64,000 bases of DNA from Cohnella lupini. GTDB lineage: Bacteria; Bacillota; Bacilli; Paenibacillales; Paenibacillaceae. The notes beneath the pieces were generated by a model. That model was not told where the DNA came from. It did not search any database and saw nothing but the letters and a program-made list of their open reading frames with translations. This document shows positions 24,421 through 34,125 of this stretch, piece by piece. The DNA is taken from NCBI RefSeq assembly GCF_003386205.1, contig NZ_QRDY01000012.1, positions 86,971 through 150,970 on the forward strand, in the 5' to 3' direction. The first letter of the stretch is position 1. Every line of letters starts with the position of its first letter. Made by a program: the position numbers and the translations under genes.

Positions 24421-25967
24421 TCGATTCGCTCCCTTTTCCCGAGCAGCGTTTTTCGGTACTCCGTCGGCGAGACATCGCACGTTTTTTTGAATACTTTGCT
24501 GAAATAATTCGGATCGCGATAGCCGACCTCGAACGTAATTTCCTTCAGGCTTTTGTCCGGATCCGCCATCAGCTTCTTCGCCTTCTCGATGCGGCATTCT
24601 GTCAGAAAATCGATATAGTTGACGCCAAGCTGCTCCTTGAACATTTTGCTGATATAGAACGGACTTAAGCCGACCCGCTTCCCGATCGCGTCAAGCGAAA
24701 TATCCTCCTGGGAGTGCTCGACGATATATTGCTTGATCCGGTGAATCGTATCCGGCGCAAGCCGGTCGTAATACTCCGAGTACGACTGTTGCATCTTGTC
24801 GAGCAAATAACCCGATTCGGCGCGTAATTGCCGGTAATCCTGCGCTTGGAACGAATACAAGGGAGTATCCCTCTCGACGCCCATCTCGATCAATACGCGC
24901 GAAGCGATCCACAGCAGTTCCAGCATCCGTTGCTGCGCTTGCATAAGATCGGCGCCTTCGTTCTCGTAACGCCGAATGAAATCCATGATATTCGTACGTA
25001 CCTGCTCCCACTGCCCCAGTCGGATTTGATCGAAAAACTGTTTTTCCAGCTGTTTGATCGGATATCCGTCCCTAGCGACGCCGAGCACGGGCGTATCCTC
25101 GTAAAATCGGTATTTAACCGGAAGCGACGGATCCATGGACGCGATGAGCGCCTCCTGGTAAGACTGTCGGATTTGATCCAGAGAACCGTAAGGCTTCCCG
25201 ATTCCGACGAACCAACCCGAACCTGGAACAGATCCGGGAACGGATAATAACTCGCGGGCGATGGAAGTGGCTTGGGACCGGTAGGATTTGTCCGGCTCGC
25301 GGAACGCGATCACCGGAATTTGACGGCCGTATAGCGCGCCTACCCAGCCGCTTCCCGTTCGTCTGAACTTTTCCGTAACCGCCGAATACAAGCTTTCCGA
25401 GCCGGGAGGCATCAACACGATCATCGCGAACGTCTCGTTCGTCTTCCTTACTCCGAGCAAACCGACCAGTTCGTCCAGGTGAACTTCGTGCACGTGATCG
25501 AACAGCAGCTGCGTGACGACGTCCGTCTCGACGACCGGCAATACTTTCTGCAGCGCGTCCTGCTGAAGCCTCATCGCCTCGAGCGCCTTGCGCTCTTCCT
25601 CGATTTGATTCAATACTTTGCCGACCGTCGCTACGATCTCGCTTGCTTTGCTCGGCTTAAGCAAGTAGTCCTTCACGCCAAGCTTGATCGCCTTGCGCGC
25701 GTAATCGAACGTATCGTATGCCGTGACCATGACGAATTTAATGTCGGGATAGTCCGCGCCGATACGCTCGACGGCTTCCAATCCCGTCATCCCGGGCATC
25801 TTGATATCCATCAAAATCAGATCCGGAAGGAATTCTCCGGCCATCTGTACGGCGATTTTCCCGTTCTTCGCCTGTTCGACGACAAGCTCGGGAAAGCCCT
25901 TCAGCAATATGGCTTTCAAGCCTTCCCGCTCGATCTGTTCGTCATCCACGATCAGGAGCTTTATCAT
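24417..25967 (-). CDS. YesN-type AraC response regulator
   Basis: 516 residues. Receiver domain at 1-120 with acidic pocket (LIVDDEQIERE), phospho-acceptor in LILMDIKMPGMTGLEAVERI and the lysine in YLLKPSKASE. A long middle region, then two AraC helix-turn-helix units at about 410-510 (EDISLDAIGKRVGLSPFYIS, EITFEVGYRDPNYFSKVFKK). It is fed by the adjacent sensor kinase, overlapping it by 26 nt, and is translationally coupled to the xylF-like gene. Likely activates sugar-importer genes. Confidence 0.94.
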   Translation of the reverse strand: MIKLLIVDDEQIEREGLKAILLKGFPELVVEQAKNGKIAVQMAGEFLPDLILMDIKMPGMTGLEAVERIGADYPDIKFVMVTAYDTFDYARKAIKLGVKDYLLKPSKASEIVATVGKVLNQIEEERKALEAMRLQQDALQKVLPVVETDVVTQLLFDHVHEVHLDELVGLLGVRKTNETFAMIVLMPPGSESLYSAVTEKFRRTGSGWVGALYGRQIPVIAFREPDKSYRSQATSIARELLSVPGSVPGSGWFVGIGKPYGSLDQIRQSYQEALIASMDPSLPVKYRFYEDTPVLGVARDGYPIKQLEKQFFDQIRLGQWEQVRTNIMDFIRRYENEGADLMQAQQRMLELLWIASRVLIEMGVERDTPLYSFQAQDYRQLRAESGYLLDKMQQSYSEYYDRLAPDTIHRIKQYIVEHSQEDISLDAIGKRVGLSPFYISKMFKEQLGVNYIDFLTECRIEKAKKLMADPDKSLKEITFEVGYRDPNYFSKVFKKTCDVSPTEYRKTLLGKRERIE

Positions 25968-27408
25968 ACTTCTCGTTTCCCCTTGTTTTCGGTATTTTCA
26001 GAATAACCTTCGTGCCGCGTCCTGACCCGCTCTCGATCTCGATCACGTCTTCCCGTCCGTAGAAAAGGCGAAGCCGCCTGACGACGTTGCTGAACCCGAT
26101 CCCGGTCGAATGGCCTTCCGTTTCCACGACGTGCTCCTCCAAGATTTGCTTGATCTTGAGCTCGGTCATGCCCGGGCCATCGTCTTCGATCTCGATCGTC
26201 ACTCGATCGTCGCCGTCACGAATGGAGAACCAGATCGCTCCGCCGTCCTCCTCGGGCTCGACCGCATGGATGACAGCGTTCTCAACGATCGGCTGCAGCG
26301 TTAGGCCCGGAATCTGGACATATAAACAAGTCTCGTCTATATTCGCGTGAAATTCCAAGCGGTCGGTGAATCGCGCTTTTTGGATTTCCATGTATTGCTT
26401 CAACACCTTGACTTCATCGTACAAGGTAACGGACCTATCCAATCGCTTCAAGCTGTACCGGAGCAAGCCCGCGACGCTCGCGAGCAGATCGCTCGTCTCC
26501 TCCGAGCCTTCCAAGTATGCCTTCTTGGACAGCGTATCGAGCGTATTGAACAGAAAGTGCGGATTGATCTGGCTTTGCAGGCTGCGAAGCTGGCTTTCCT
26601 GCAGCAAGAGCTTGTTCTGTTGAAGCTCGTTCTCGAGCTGCGCCTTCTGTTGGATTTCCGATATCAAGTTATTGATATTGATGCGCATGCGATCGAACAT
26701 CTTGGCGAGAAAAGAAATTTCGTCGTTAGAAGCCACCTCGATTTGCAAGTCGAACCTGCCTCGGGATAATTCCTTGGCCGCCTGCGTCAGCTTAAGCACG
26801 GGTCTCGTAATGCTTAGAGAGAACCAATAAGTAAATAACAGCAATAATAACGTGATCAGCAGCAGCATCCACACCCCTAGCTTATTCAGCTCGGAGGACT
26901 GCTCGATGATGCCGCGATAGAAGCGGTCGTAAGTTTTCAGCTCCGTATCGAGCAAAGTGAGCGTCATGTCGGATATGTACTTGGAGATCCGGGTTGCCTC
27001 CGAGAAAGCTTTCGCCGAATCCTCGGTTTCTTTCTCCGATTGGAACATCAGCGACCGATCCGTCGTTTCGACGAGGCTGTCGATCAAGTTCATGTAATTC
27101 GTCAAAGCGAAATCGTTATCCGAGTTTCTCAGGACCAGTACTTCGACTCTCGCCTTCCTGATTTGTTGTTTGCTTCGGTCCAGCAAATCCAAATTCGCTT
27201 GCGATGGAGATTGCAAATAATTGTTCAACGCCGTGATCGTCTGCTGGCTCGCGTTCGTCACTTCGTTCATGCGCAAGTAACGCTGCAAAATATCGTTGTA
27301 CTGGGTTTGCGTTTTCTGATTGTAATACGTAAGCGTAGTCCAAATCGCTACCATGATGAACAAGACGACTGCGGCCAACGTCCATATTTTCCGCTGAATG
27401 CTACTCAT
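25942..27408 (-). CDS. YesM/LytS-type sensor histidine kinase
   Basis: 488 residues. TM1 at about 8-28 (TLAAVVLFIMVAIWTTLTYY), extracellular helical region, TM2 at about 175-200 (WMLLLITLLLLLFTYWFSLS), HAMP, the His-kinase motif LRSLQSQINPHFLFNTLDTL containing the phosphorylated histidine, and a HATPase domain (PIVENAVIHAVEP, IEDDGPGM, STGIGFSNV). The gene overlaps both the binding-protein-like gene upstream (ATGA) and the response regulator downstream. Matches the kinase of XylFII-LytS type sugar-sensing systems. Confidence 0.94.
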   Translation of the reverse strand: MSSIQRKIWTLAAVVLFIMVAIWTTLTYYNQKTQTQYNDILQRYLRMNEVTNASQQTITALNNYLQSPSQANLDLLDRSKQQIRKARVEVLVLRNSDNDFALTNYMNLIDSLVETTDRSLMFQSEKETEDSAKAFSEATRISKYISDMTLTLLDTELKTYDRFYRGIIEQSSELNKLGVWMLLLITLLLLLFTYWFSLSITRPVLKLTQAAKELSRGRFDLQIEVASNDEISFLAKMFDRMRININNLISEIQQKAQLENELQQNKLLLQESQLRSLQSQINPHFLFNTLDTLSKKAYLEGSEETSDLLASVAGLLRYSLKRLDRSVTLYDEVKVLKQYMEIQKARFTDRLEFHANIDETCLYVQIPGLTLQPIVENAVIHAVEPEEDGGAIWFSIRDGDDRVTIEIEDDGPGMTELKIKQILEEHVVETEGHSTGIGFSNVVRRLRLFYGREDVIEIESGSGRGTKVILKIPKTRGNEKYDKAPDRG

Positions 27409-28385
27409 GTCGCGTCCGTCGCCTTCAGCATCCGGATATCCGTGAGATAACCTTCCGTATCAAGGGGAACCGTCTTGCCGCTTAACCATTCGATCATAAG
27501 ACTCACGCTGATCCTTCCCATCGTCTCGGGGGATTGCTCTATCATCCCATCGAGCTTGCCTTGCTTCAGCAGCTCCAACGTTTCGTGGCTGTCATCGAAC
27601 GAATAAATATCGTAAGGCTCGACGCGGGATCGCCTGCCGATTTCCTGGATCATTGCCTCGGCATTATTGGCGTTGACGGCGATAAAAGCATCTACGTCCG
27701 GCATCCGGTTCATCAGATTCTGAGTCGTCGCGACGACATCTTCCCGCGTGTCGGGAGTTTCCGAGTATTCCGTCCGAACGTTCGGATAATTTTTCAGAAC
27801 GTCCTGGATCCCGTTTAACCGTTGCTGCTGATAGTATTCCCGTCGACTGTCCGCCAAAAGGATAACGGTTCCTTCCCGTCCCATATCGGTCAGCAATTGA
27901 TTGGCGATCATCCGACCCGCCAAGAACTGATCGGAGCCTACGTAAGTTCTTCTTAAGCTATCCGCCATGGGCACGTCGTTGGCCACCGTTATGATGGGAA
28001 TGCCGTAGAACGCGGCTTTGATTTTCGTCAAGCTTTTGAATTCTTCCGTGTCCAGCCCCTGAACGATGATACCGTCGACTTTGGAATCGATGGCGATTTC
28101 GATTTTTTTCAAGAAATCTTCTTGGTTTTTGTCGTAGCTGCCCCAGACTTCGAGGCTTGCCCCGTCCTTCTCCGCCTGACCGCGAGCGCCGCTTCCGACC
28201 TTGTTCCAGAACGGCGTTTCCAGCTCCTGCGTGATTAGAACAAGCCGATATTGTTTCGCCTGCGCCTGGGTCGATGTCCTAGGAATTTCCCAGTCGGAAC
28301 GAAACACTTTGTCGGCTGACGCGAACGTAAAATAAAAAAGGACCGCGCATAGGAAGCCAAGCAAAAGGATGACCGTTTTTCGCAA
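27405..28385 (-). CDS. Membrane-anchored sugar-binding sensor protein (XylFII-like)
   Basis: 326 residues. One N-terminal membrane segment (ILLLGFLCAVLFYFTFASA) without a lipobox, then a type I periplasmic-binding fold (YRLVLITQELETPFWNKVGS, DGIIVQGLDTEEFKSLTKIK, YVGSDQFLAGRMIANQLLTD, AVNANNAEAMIQEI). In Clostridia and Bacilli such anchored binding proteins sit next to a LytS-like kinase and pass ligand occupancy to it (XylFII-LytS-YesN for xylose). Its stop overlaps the kinase start by 4 nt, supporting a three-component sensor. The true ligand is inferred only from the neighbouring xylF-like gene. Confidence 0.85.
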   Translation of the reverse strand: MRKTVILLLGFLCAVLFYFTFASADKVFRSDWEIPRTSTQAQAKQYRLVLITQELETPFWNKVGSGARGQAEKDGASLEVWGSYDKNQEDFLKKIEIAIDSKVDGIIVQGLDTEEFKSLTKIKAAFYGIPIITVANDVPMADSLRRTYVGSDQFLAGRMIANQLLTDMGREGTVILLADSRREYYQQQRLNGIQDVLKNYPNVRTEYSETPDTREDVVATTQNLMNRMPDVDAFIAVNANNAEAMIQEIGRRSRVEPYDIYSFDDSHETLELLKQGKLDGMIEQSPETMGRISVSLMIEWLSGKTVPLDTEGYLTDIRMLKATDAT

Positions 28386-28470
28386 AATAATGATCTCCGT
28401 TTCTCATTTAAGCTAAGTCCATCATTAAGTTCATCATATCATCCGGTTGGGGATGTTCAAATACATACGG

Positions 28471-28479
28471 ATTATAGCA
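28471..28479 (-). promoter_or_regulatory. Extended -10 promoter candidate for the sensor operon
   Basis: On the minus strand TGCTATAAT, a perfect extended -10 element, lies about 85 bp before the sensor-protein start; TTGATA is upstream but too close (13 nt) for a normal -35. Confidence 0.5.
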
Positions 28480-28501
28480 GGAAATCCAATATCAAGATAC
28501 G

Positions 28502-28537
28502 AAAAGGGCCGCGCGGCTCGATGTCCGGGCGACCCTT
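28502..28537 (-). terminator. Terminator of the exporter operon
   Basis: AAGGGTCGCCCGG pairs with CCGCGCGGCCCTT on the minus strand with two mismatches, followed by TTTTC. It lies directly after the last ATPase gene. Confidence 0.7.
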
Positions 28538-28542
28538 GCTTC

Positions 28543-29448
28543 TTATGAGGCCTCCTCCGGGGAAACCTCGGCTTCCGGAGAGGTCAAGACGATCTTGCCC
28601 TCGACAAGCTCGAGCTTTACCTTGTTCGAGTCCTTCACGCCGATGGATTCCAAATACGACGCCGGCACCTGCAGCCGTCCCGCTTTGTCGAGAATCGCGT
28701 ACTCGACGTGGGAGTCTTCCTCCGACTGCGCGATTCCTCGCTCTAACTCGGCTAGCTCTTCCGCGTAAGACTTGCGGCGCAGCATTTCCGAAGAAATCTT
28801 GCCGTCGCGTATGGCGACGACGCGATCCACCTTCTTGGCGAGCAACGGGTCGTGCGTAACGATAACGATGGTGATTCCGATCGTCCGGTTAAGCTCGCGG
28901 AACAGATCCAGAATCTGATCGGCCATCCGGGAATCGACCGAGCCGGTTGGTTCATCCGCTAATAGCAGCTTCGGATGGTTGGCTAGGGCGATCGCGATCG
29001 CGACCCGCTGCTGCTCTCCCCCGGATAGCTGATGAAGCTTGTTGTTCTTCCTATGCGTGAGGCCTACCGACTCAAGCAGCTCCAACGCGCGAAGCCTTTT
29101 GCGTTTGCCCTTGAGCAATATCGGAAGCTCCACGTTCTCGAGTGCGGTTAGATAAGGGATCAGGTTCCGCGCGTTGTTCTGCCAGACGAATCCGACGCTT
29201 TCCCTCTTGTACCGGACGAGATCGCGCTCGTTCATCTTCAGCATGTTCTTGCCGTCGATCTCGAGCGTGCCCGCCGACGGCCGATCCAAGCCTCCGAGCA
29301 TATTGAGCAACGTCGACTTGCCGCTTCCGCTATTGCCGATGATAGCCATCAGTTCTCCGGATTCGATCGTCAGATCCAATCCCTGCAAAGCGAAAACTTC
29401 CAAATCGGCAGCCTTGTAGATTTTGACCAAACCTTCGCAATGGATCAT
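28543..29448 (-). CDS. ABC exporter ATPase with a C-terminal AbrB-like domain
   Basis: 301 residues. Residues 1-225 are a LolD/MacB-type ATPase: Walker [13 protein letters not shown], signature [16 protein letters not shown], Walker [14 protein letters not shown]-loop [10 protein letters not shown]. An 80-residue extension follows: a charged helix, then [20 protein letters not shown]...[13 protein letters not shown], which has the pattern of SpoVT/AbrB swapped-hairpin domains (LDxxGRLxxPxxL). Such a fusion is unusual; in this family the domain normally binds DNA or mediates dimerisation. Last gene of the exporter operon, 3 nt after the permease. Confidence 0.85.
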   Translation of the reverse strand: MIHCEGLVKIYKAADLEVFALQGLDLTIESGELMAIIGNSGSGKSTLLNMLGGLDRPSAGTLEIDGKNMLKMNERDLVRYKRESVGFVWQNNARNLIPYLTALENVELPILLKGKRKRLRALELLESVGLTHRKNNKLHQLSGGEQQRVAIAIALANHPKLLLADEPTGSVDSRMADQILDLFRELNRTIGITIVIVTHDPLLAKKVDRVVAIRDGKISSEMLRRKSYAEELAELERGIAQSEEDSHVEYAILDKAGRLQVPASYLESIGVKDSNKVKLELVEGKIVLTSPEAEVSPEEAS

Positions 29449-29451
29449 CGT

Positions 29452-32328
29452 TTAGTCCTCCCCTAGCTTCAGCGCTTGGTGAACGCGGATACGGGAGAGC
29501 ATGTAAGACAGTATGCCGAGCCCGAGTAACAGCATGATGCAGACGATTGAATAGAGACGGATAAAATCCGACATCTCGAACATGACCTTAAACGGAGGAA
29601 CGAGGCTGCTAGGGTTGAAGGCGATCTGGAAGTTGGGAACGAACAGCCTGCTCGCAATATTGCCGACCATGACGCCGATCAGAATCGCGACGCCGGAAGT
29701 GAGTAGCTGTTCTAGCGCGAGCATTCCTATCAGTTGTCTTAGCGACAAGCCGATCGCTCGCATGATGCCGTTCTGCAGCGTCCGTCCTTTCAGCGACAAT
29801 ATCCAGTAGAGCAAAAACCCGACGAAGCTGACCACGATGGAAATGATGAACCCTAGCGTCAATATCCCGTTCAATGCCAGCAGGAACGGATCGTTCTTCG
29901 CCCTCGTAAGCTCTTCCTTCGTATTCACGACGTTGGTCAGAGGAAGCTCCAACTTCTCGATGCTTTCGTAGAATGCCGGCGTGGAGGCTCCGGGTTTCAT
30001 TTTCACCCACACCTCGTAAGGCTCGAGCGCTAGCTGGAACTGTATGCGGCTCAAATTGCCTACGATCAGCATCGGCGCGTTGGCTTTGGCGTCTTCTTCG
30101 GACGCGTCGATCGAGCCTACCGGCGGATTCGGATTAAAGGTCGGAAAGTAATCGATGATGCCGAAAATGACGAATGCTTGGGCGCTAATGTTTTCCCAGC
30201 CTACGTTAAGGGTATCCCCGGTCTTCAATCCCCGTTGCTCCGCCAGCGTTCGTGAGATCAGCACGGCACGGGAATCCGCCGCGAGAAGATTCAAATAATC
30301 GTAGAACGGATAATCGAGCAGCTGATCCGGAAACCAAGAGGTTCTTCCGAACTCGTCGCTGTCGATTCCGATTAGCGTAGCGGTGCCTTGGCTTTCTCCA
30401 GACTGGAACGTGGCCTTCTCTTTAGTAAATACTTTCGCCGCCGATTCCACTCCTGCGAGTTCTAAATACGGATCGAACGAAGGCTCCAAATAGTGGATGA
30501 CCTTAGGTACGGGCGTAGCCGATGCCGCGGGCGGCGCTCCCGGTGCAGGCGGAGGAGGCGCGTCGTTCTGCCACTGAGCCTGGAGCACGAAGTCGGCTCC
30601 GTTCCCGTACCGGATCCGGTCTTCGGTATTGGTGTTGATCGTCCGCGCGGCACCCGCGCTGAACACTCCGATCGCGATGGTCATGATCAGGAACACCATC
30701 AGGAACTGATACTGACTGTTCGAGCGTCCGACTTGGATCAGCGTCGCGTATAAGGACGGCGGCCACCATCTTCGTCCGATCCAATAGACGAGCTTAAGCA
30801 CGTATGGATACAGCCTTAGCAGCAACAAACCCGCTCCTACCACGAACAATGCCGGCATAACGAACTGCAAGGGGTCGATATTCAGATCGTCCGTGTTCAA
30901 ACCCAGGCTCTTCAAATCCTTCAACCGGTTCTGAAACGTATACAACCCGTATATGGATACGGCCAATGCCGCCACGTCCAGAAAAGCCTTGTGCCAGAAC
31001 GGCATCTTCTGCATCCGCGCAAGCTGCTGCTTGTGACCGACGATCGATACCCGAGTCGCCATAACGACCGGAATAAGCATCATTACGAACGATACGACGG
31101 CCGCTATTCCTCCGTAGAGGAATGCCTTGTCGTTCAGATGCACGACCATGCGGGTTCTTTGCACGAATTCCAGAAATCCGTTGGAAGCCCCCAACAGCTT
31201 CGTAAGTCCCATCCCGATGAACGGACCGACGATCCAAGCGATTCCGCAGAGCAGCAAGCCTTCCAGCGCGAAGGAAAGGACGATCTGCCACCTTGAAGCG
31301 CCCCTGCTTCGCAAAATGGCGATCTCGTTTTTCTGCCGGTCGACGATCAGGTTGGATACCATGAACATATAGAAGCCAAGCATGATCAATACGGGAACGT
31401 TCAACGACCACATTAGCTTGTTCAGTTGCTTGGAGCGTTCGAAATACTTCGTGATCGTCGCCAGCGCCGGCGTATTGAATTCGCTCTGGAAAGTCACGAC
31501 CTTCTTCTTGACTTCAGCTCTTATCGCCAAATCTGTCGTCAGGAATTGATTCACGTTCGATAGCTCCATCTTGGTATAGTCCAAGACGAAAAACCAACCT
31601 CCCGCCGTAACCGGTACCTTGTTCCCCTTGATGAATTCTTGCGTGAACATCCCTTCGTCCATGACGAAGACGGAATTCATGTCGCTTAAGCTGGCATTGC
31701 GAAAATACGGATCGTCATCCTGCTTCTTCGAGAATATGCCGACCGGCTTTATTTTCACGGTTCCCAGTATCTTGTCGTCCTTTAGCGTAACGACCTTATC
31801 CAGCACGAGCTTGAAATTGCCCAACGCTTGTTCCGTTAAAATGACTTCATAGATGCCGTCGACGGGTTGCTTAGCCGCCATTCTTCCGTCTTCCAGAACG
31901 ATATGTCGCTCGAAATCATTGTACGAACGAATCGTGGCGGAGAGTCTGCTTTTCTTCGAATCCTCTTCGCCTTCGGGGATGAGCAGAACGGACTTCGTCC
32001 GACGTTCCCGCACGAGCTCCGTCACCGGTATGCCAAAGCCCGGACCGGCCTTATTGGCCATGTAATCGTCCATTTCGGCTATGAGCTTCGCTTTCCGATC
32101 GCTCGTTTCGTTATAGAAGCCCATCAACGACCAATGAGAACCCGGGTATACTCCCTTATCGGTTTGGAAGGTTTCCAAATCCTTGACCAGCATGCGGGTC
32201 AATATCGCCTCGGAATAAATAGGCATCGTCCCAACGAGCGCAACGGTCATCAATATACCGAAAAACATGCTGGAAACGAGCCATTTATTTTGAACCATTT
32301 TACGAATAATCATGACGAATAAGGCCAC
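29452..32328 (-). CDS. Large FtsX-family ABC permease
   Basis: 958 residues. An N-terminal membrane helix (LVSSMFFGILMTVALVGTMP), a large extracellular domain, a first FtsX core near 310-430 (VLIMLGFYMFMVSNLIVDRQ, KNEIAILRSRGASRWQIVLS), more membrane helices, a second extracellular domain with a proline-rich insert (DAPPPPAPGAPPAA), and a second FtsX core at the C-terminus (IMRAIGLSLRQLIGMLALEQ). Such duplicated permeases work with LolD-like ATPases and adaptor proteins to export peptides or lipids, or to drive envelope processes. Two ATPase genes flank it in the operon. Substrate unknown. Confidence 0.9.
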   Translation of the reverse strand: MALFVMIIRKMVQNKWLVSSMFFGILMTVALVGTMPIYSEAILTRMLVKDLETFQTDKGVYPGSHWSLMGFYNETSDRKAKLIAEMDDYMANKAGPGFGIPVTELVRERRTKSVLLIPEGEEDSKKSRLSATIRSYNDFERHIVLEDGRMAAKQPVDGIYEVILTEQALGNFKLVLDKVVTLKDDKILGTVKIKPVGIFSKKQDDDPYFRNASLSDMNSVFVMDEGMFTQEFIKGNKVPVTAGGWFFVLDYTKMELSNVNQFLTTDLAIRAEVKKKVVTFQSEFNTPALATITKYFERSKQLNKLMWSLNVPVLIMLGFYMFMVSNLIVDRQKNEIAILRSRGASRWQIVLSFALEGLLLCGIAWIVGPFIGMGLTKLLGASNGFLEFVQRTRMVVHLNDKAFLYGGIAAVVSFVMMLIPVVMATRVSIVGHKQQLARMQKMPFWHKAFLDVAALAVSIYGLYTFQNRLKDLKSLGLNTDDLNIDPLQFVMPALFVVGAGLLLLRLYPYVLKLVYWIGRRWWPPSLYATLIQVGRSNSQYQFLMVFLIMTIAIGVFSAGAARTINTNTEDRIRYGNGADFVLQAQWQNDAPPPPAPGAPPAASATPVPKVIHYLEPSFDPYLELAGVESAAKVFTKEKATFQSGESQGTATLIGIDSDEFGRTSWFPDQLLDYPFYDYLNLLAADSRAVLISRTLAEQRGLKTGDTLNVGWENISAQAFVIFGIIDYFPTFNPNPPVGSIDASEEDAKANAPMLIVGNLSRIQFQLALEPYEVWVKMKPGASTPAFYESIEKLELPLTNVVNTKEELTRAKNDPFLLALNGILTLGFIISIVVSFVGFLLYWILSLKGRTLQNGIMRAIGLSLRQLIGMLALEQLLTSGVAILIGVMVGNIASRLFVPNFQIAFNPSSLVPPFKVMFEMSDFIRLYSIVCIMLLLGLGILSYMLSRIRVHQALKLGED

Positions 32329-32368
32329 GACGAAGCCTCCCTAACTCCAGGAATGCGAATGATGGTTA

Positions 32369-33400
32369 CTATTGTTGAACGATGATCTGGCCTTCCGTCA
32401 GCCCTGTAACGATCTCGACCTCCGTGGATCCCGTTAGCCCCGGCTCTACGTCGATCTCCCGCAAACGCTTGCCTTCTTCCAGAACCCGCACGAAATTCCG
32501 GCCTAAATAGGAACGCAACCCGCTCCGCGGTATCTTCAACACGTCGTCCCGTTGCTGCGTTATGATCTTGACGTCGGCTACCGTACCGATCTCCGCCCCT
32601 TTGGGGATGCTCGGAAGCTGAATGTACAATGTCTTCGCGTATTTCTCCGCCAAATCTTCGTTCAACGTATCCGGAGAAGAGGACGGCGTCTGCACGACCT
32701 TCCCGACGACCTTCTCGTCCTTCACGGAAATATCCGCGTTCGCGCCCACGTCCACTTCCCGAATCTCGGTCGGGTTTTCCACGCGTAAAGCGATTCTTAG
32801 CTGAGTCGGATCGGCTACGATAACCAGCGTCTGATAAGCCTCCACGAAGTCGCCCTCCTCCAGCGATTCCGCGAACACCACCTGTCCATCGATGCCGGCG
32901 ACCAACTGCTTGCTATCGAACTGCTTGGAAAGCCTATCGTATTTGATCTGTTCGATCTCGAGCTGCAGCCCCGCGATATTCAGCGCTTGTTCGTCCCCGT
33001 CGCGGGCTTGGCGGAAAGCGTACTTCGCCTTCTCTAGCGCCAGCTGCTGTTCCTTTAATTGGAGATCGAGACCGTCCAGAATTAACTGCACGAGCACGTC
33101 TCCTTTCTTGACCTGATCGCCGGATTGAACTAGAATCTTGTCGATGCGTCCGCCTTGCCCCGTGAATTGGGAAATATCCGTATGGATGGATTCGAAGCTG
33201 CCGCTTCCCGATATGGCTTTGACTATGGAGCCTTTCACCACTTCTACGGTCGAATAATTTTCTTCCGCCGGCTTCACGAGCGGCGGCTTCAGCGCTTCTT
33301 CTTCTCTAGGAAGCAGCGAACACCCCGCCAACGCGCTACCGAGCGCAATCGCGATCCCAAGAGCTACGACTTTGTTAATTGTGCGAGACAATTTGTCCAT
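32369..33400 (-). CDS. Membrane-fusion/adaptor lipoprotein (MacA/HlyD-like)
   Basis: 343 residues. Signal peptide with lipobox LGSALAGCSLLPREEEALKP; then a barrel-sandwich segment (VVKGSIVKAISGSGSFESIH, ILVQSGDQVKKGDVLVQLIL), a helical hairpin (LKEQQLALEKAKYAFRQARD), and beta-barrel parts. Adaptors of this type partner FtsX permeases in Gram-positive exporters. The gene starts inside the 3' end of the LolD-like ATPase gene (26-nt overlap) and precedes the permease. Confidence 0.9.
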   Translation of the reverse strand: MDKLSRTINKVVALGIAIALGSALAGCSLLPREEEALKPPLVKPAEENYSTVEVVKGSIVKAISGSGSFESIHTDISQFTGQGGRIDKILVQSGDQVKKGDVLVQLILDGLDLQLKEQQLALEKAKYAFRQARDGDEQALNIAGLQLEIEQIKYDRLSKQFDSKQLVAGIDGQVVFAESLEEGDFVEAYQTLVIVADPTQLRIALRVENPTEIREVDVGANADISVKDEKVVGKVVQTPSSSPDTLNEDLAEKYAKTLYIQLPSIPKGAEIGTVADVKIITQQRDDVLKIPRSGLRSYLGRNFVRVLEEGKRLREIDVEPGLTGSTEVEIVTGLTEGQIIVQQ

Positions 33401-34103
33401 CCTCCAGTTCGTAAACTTCGTCGACGATTTCCATTATGGCCGGATCGTGCGTGGTAAGCGCGATCGTGATGCCGCTCTGCTCTACCAAATCTCTGAATAC
33501 CTTAATGATGTGCAAGCCGGTCCTGCTATCCAATTCCGCGGTCGGTTCGTCCGCCAAGATGAGTTTAGGCTTATGGGCGATCGCTCGGGCGATGGCCGTG
33601 CGCTGCTGCTCCCCTCCCGACATCTCGAAAGGACGGTGATGCATTCGCGGCTTCAGCCCGACGTGATCGAGCGCTTGAATGGCGGCGGCTTTCCGTTCGT
33701 GGGAAGGAACTCCGGCGATTCTAAGCACGAACTCGACGTTCTCGTAAGCGGACATCAGAGGAATAAGGGCAAACGACTGAAAAATAAGTCCCATCTCCTT
33801 GCGACGAACCGCATCCCTGTCCTTATTGGACATCGTCGTCAGATTACGCCCATCGAAGGTGATCGTGCCTTCCGTCGGTCTATCCAATGCGCTTAATAAA
33901 TTGATCAGCGTCGTTTTCCCCGAGCCCGATCTGCCTTTGAAGGCAACCAGCTTGCCCGCGGGGAGGTGAATATCCACCCCTTTCAGTACGGTAACCGCAC
34001 CCGAGCCTCTGCCGAAAACCCGTTTAATGCCATTCGCGCGGATGATCTCTTTCGTCTCAGCCCCCGCATCCGTGCTAATCGAGTAATTGCCCGATACCGT
34101 CAT
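33375..34103 (-). CDS. LolD/MacB-type ABC ATPase
   Basis: 242 residues from ATG 34103, 22 nt after the LacI gene's stop, with AAAGGAG 12 nt upstream. Walker A KGRSGSGKTTLINLLSALDR, signature MSGGEQQRTAIARAIA, Walker B LILADEPTAELD, H-loop ALTTHDPAIM. It is the first transport gene after the LacI regulator. With the second ATPase at 28543 it gives one permease two possible partners, so the complex may be heteromeric, or one may have another role. Confidence 0.92.
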   Translation of the reverse strand: MTVSGNYSISTDAGAETKEIIRANGIKRVFGRGSGAVTVLKGVDIHLPAGKLVAFKGRSGSGKTTLINLLSALDRPTEGTITFDGRNLTTMSNKDRDAVRRKEMGLIFQSFALIPLMSAYENVEFVLRIAGVPSHERKAAAIQALDHVGLKPRMHHRPFEMSGGEQQRTAIARAIAHKPKLILADEPTAELDSRTGLHIIKVFRDLVEQSGITIALTTHDPAIMEIVDEVYELEDGQIVSHN

Positions 34104-34125
34104 CTCGCTCGTAATCTCCTTTCTT

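Noticed and set aside
30794..31411. 205-codon minus-strand frame
   Set aside because: Out-of-frame shadow inside the FtsX permease gene; composition is Arg-rich and shows no family pattern.
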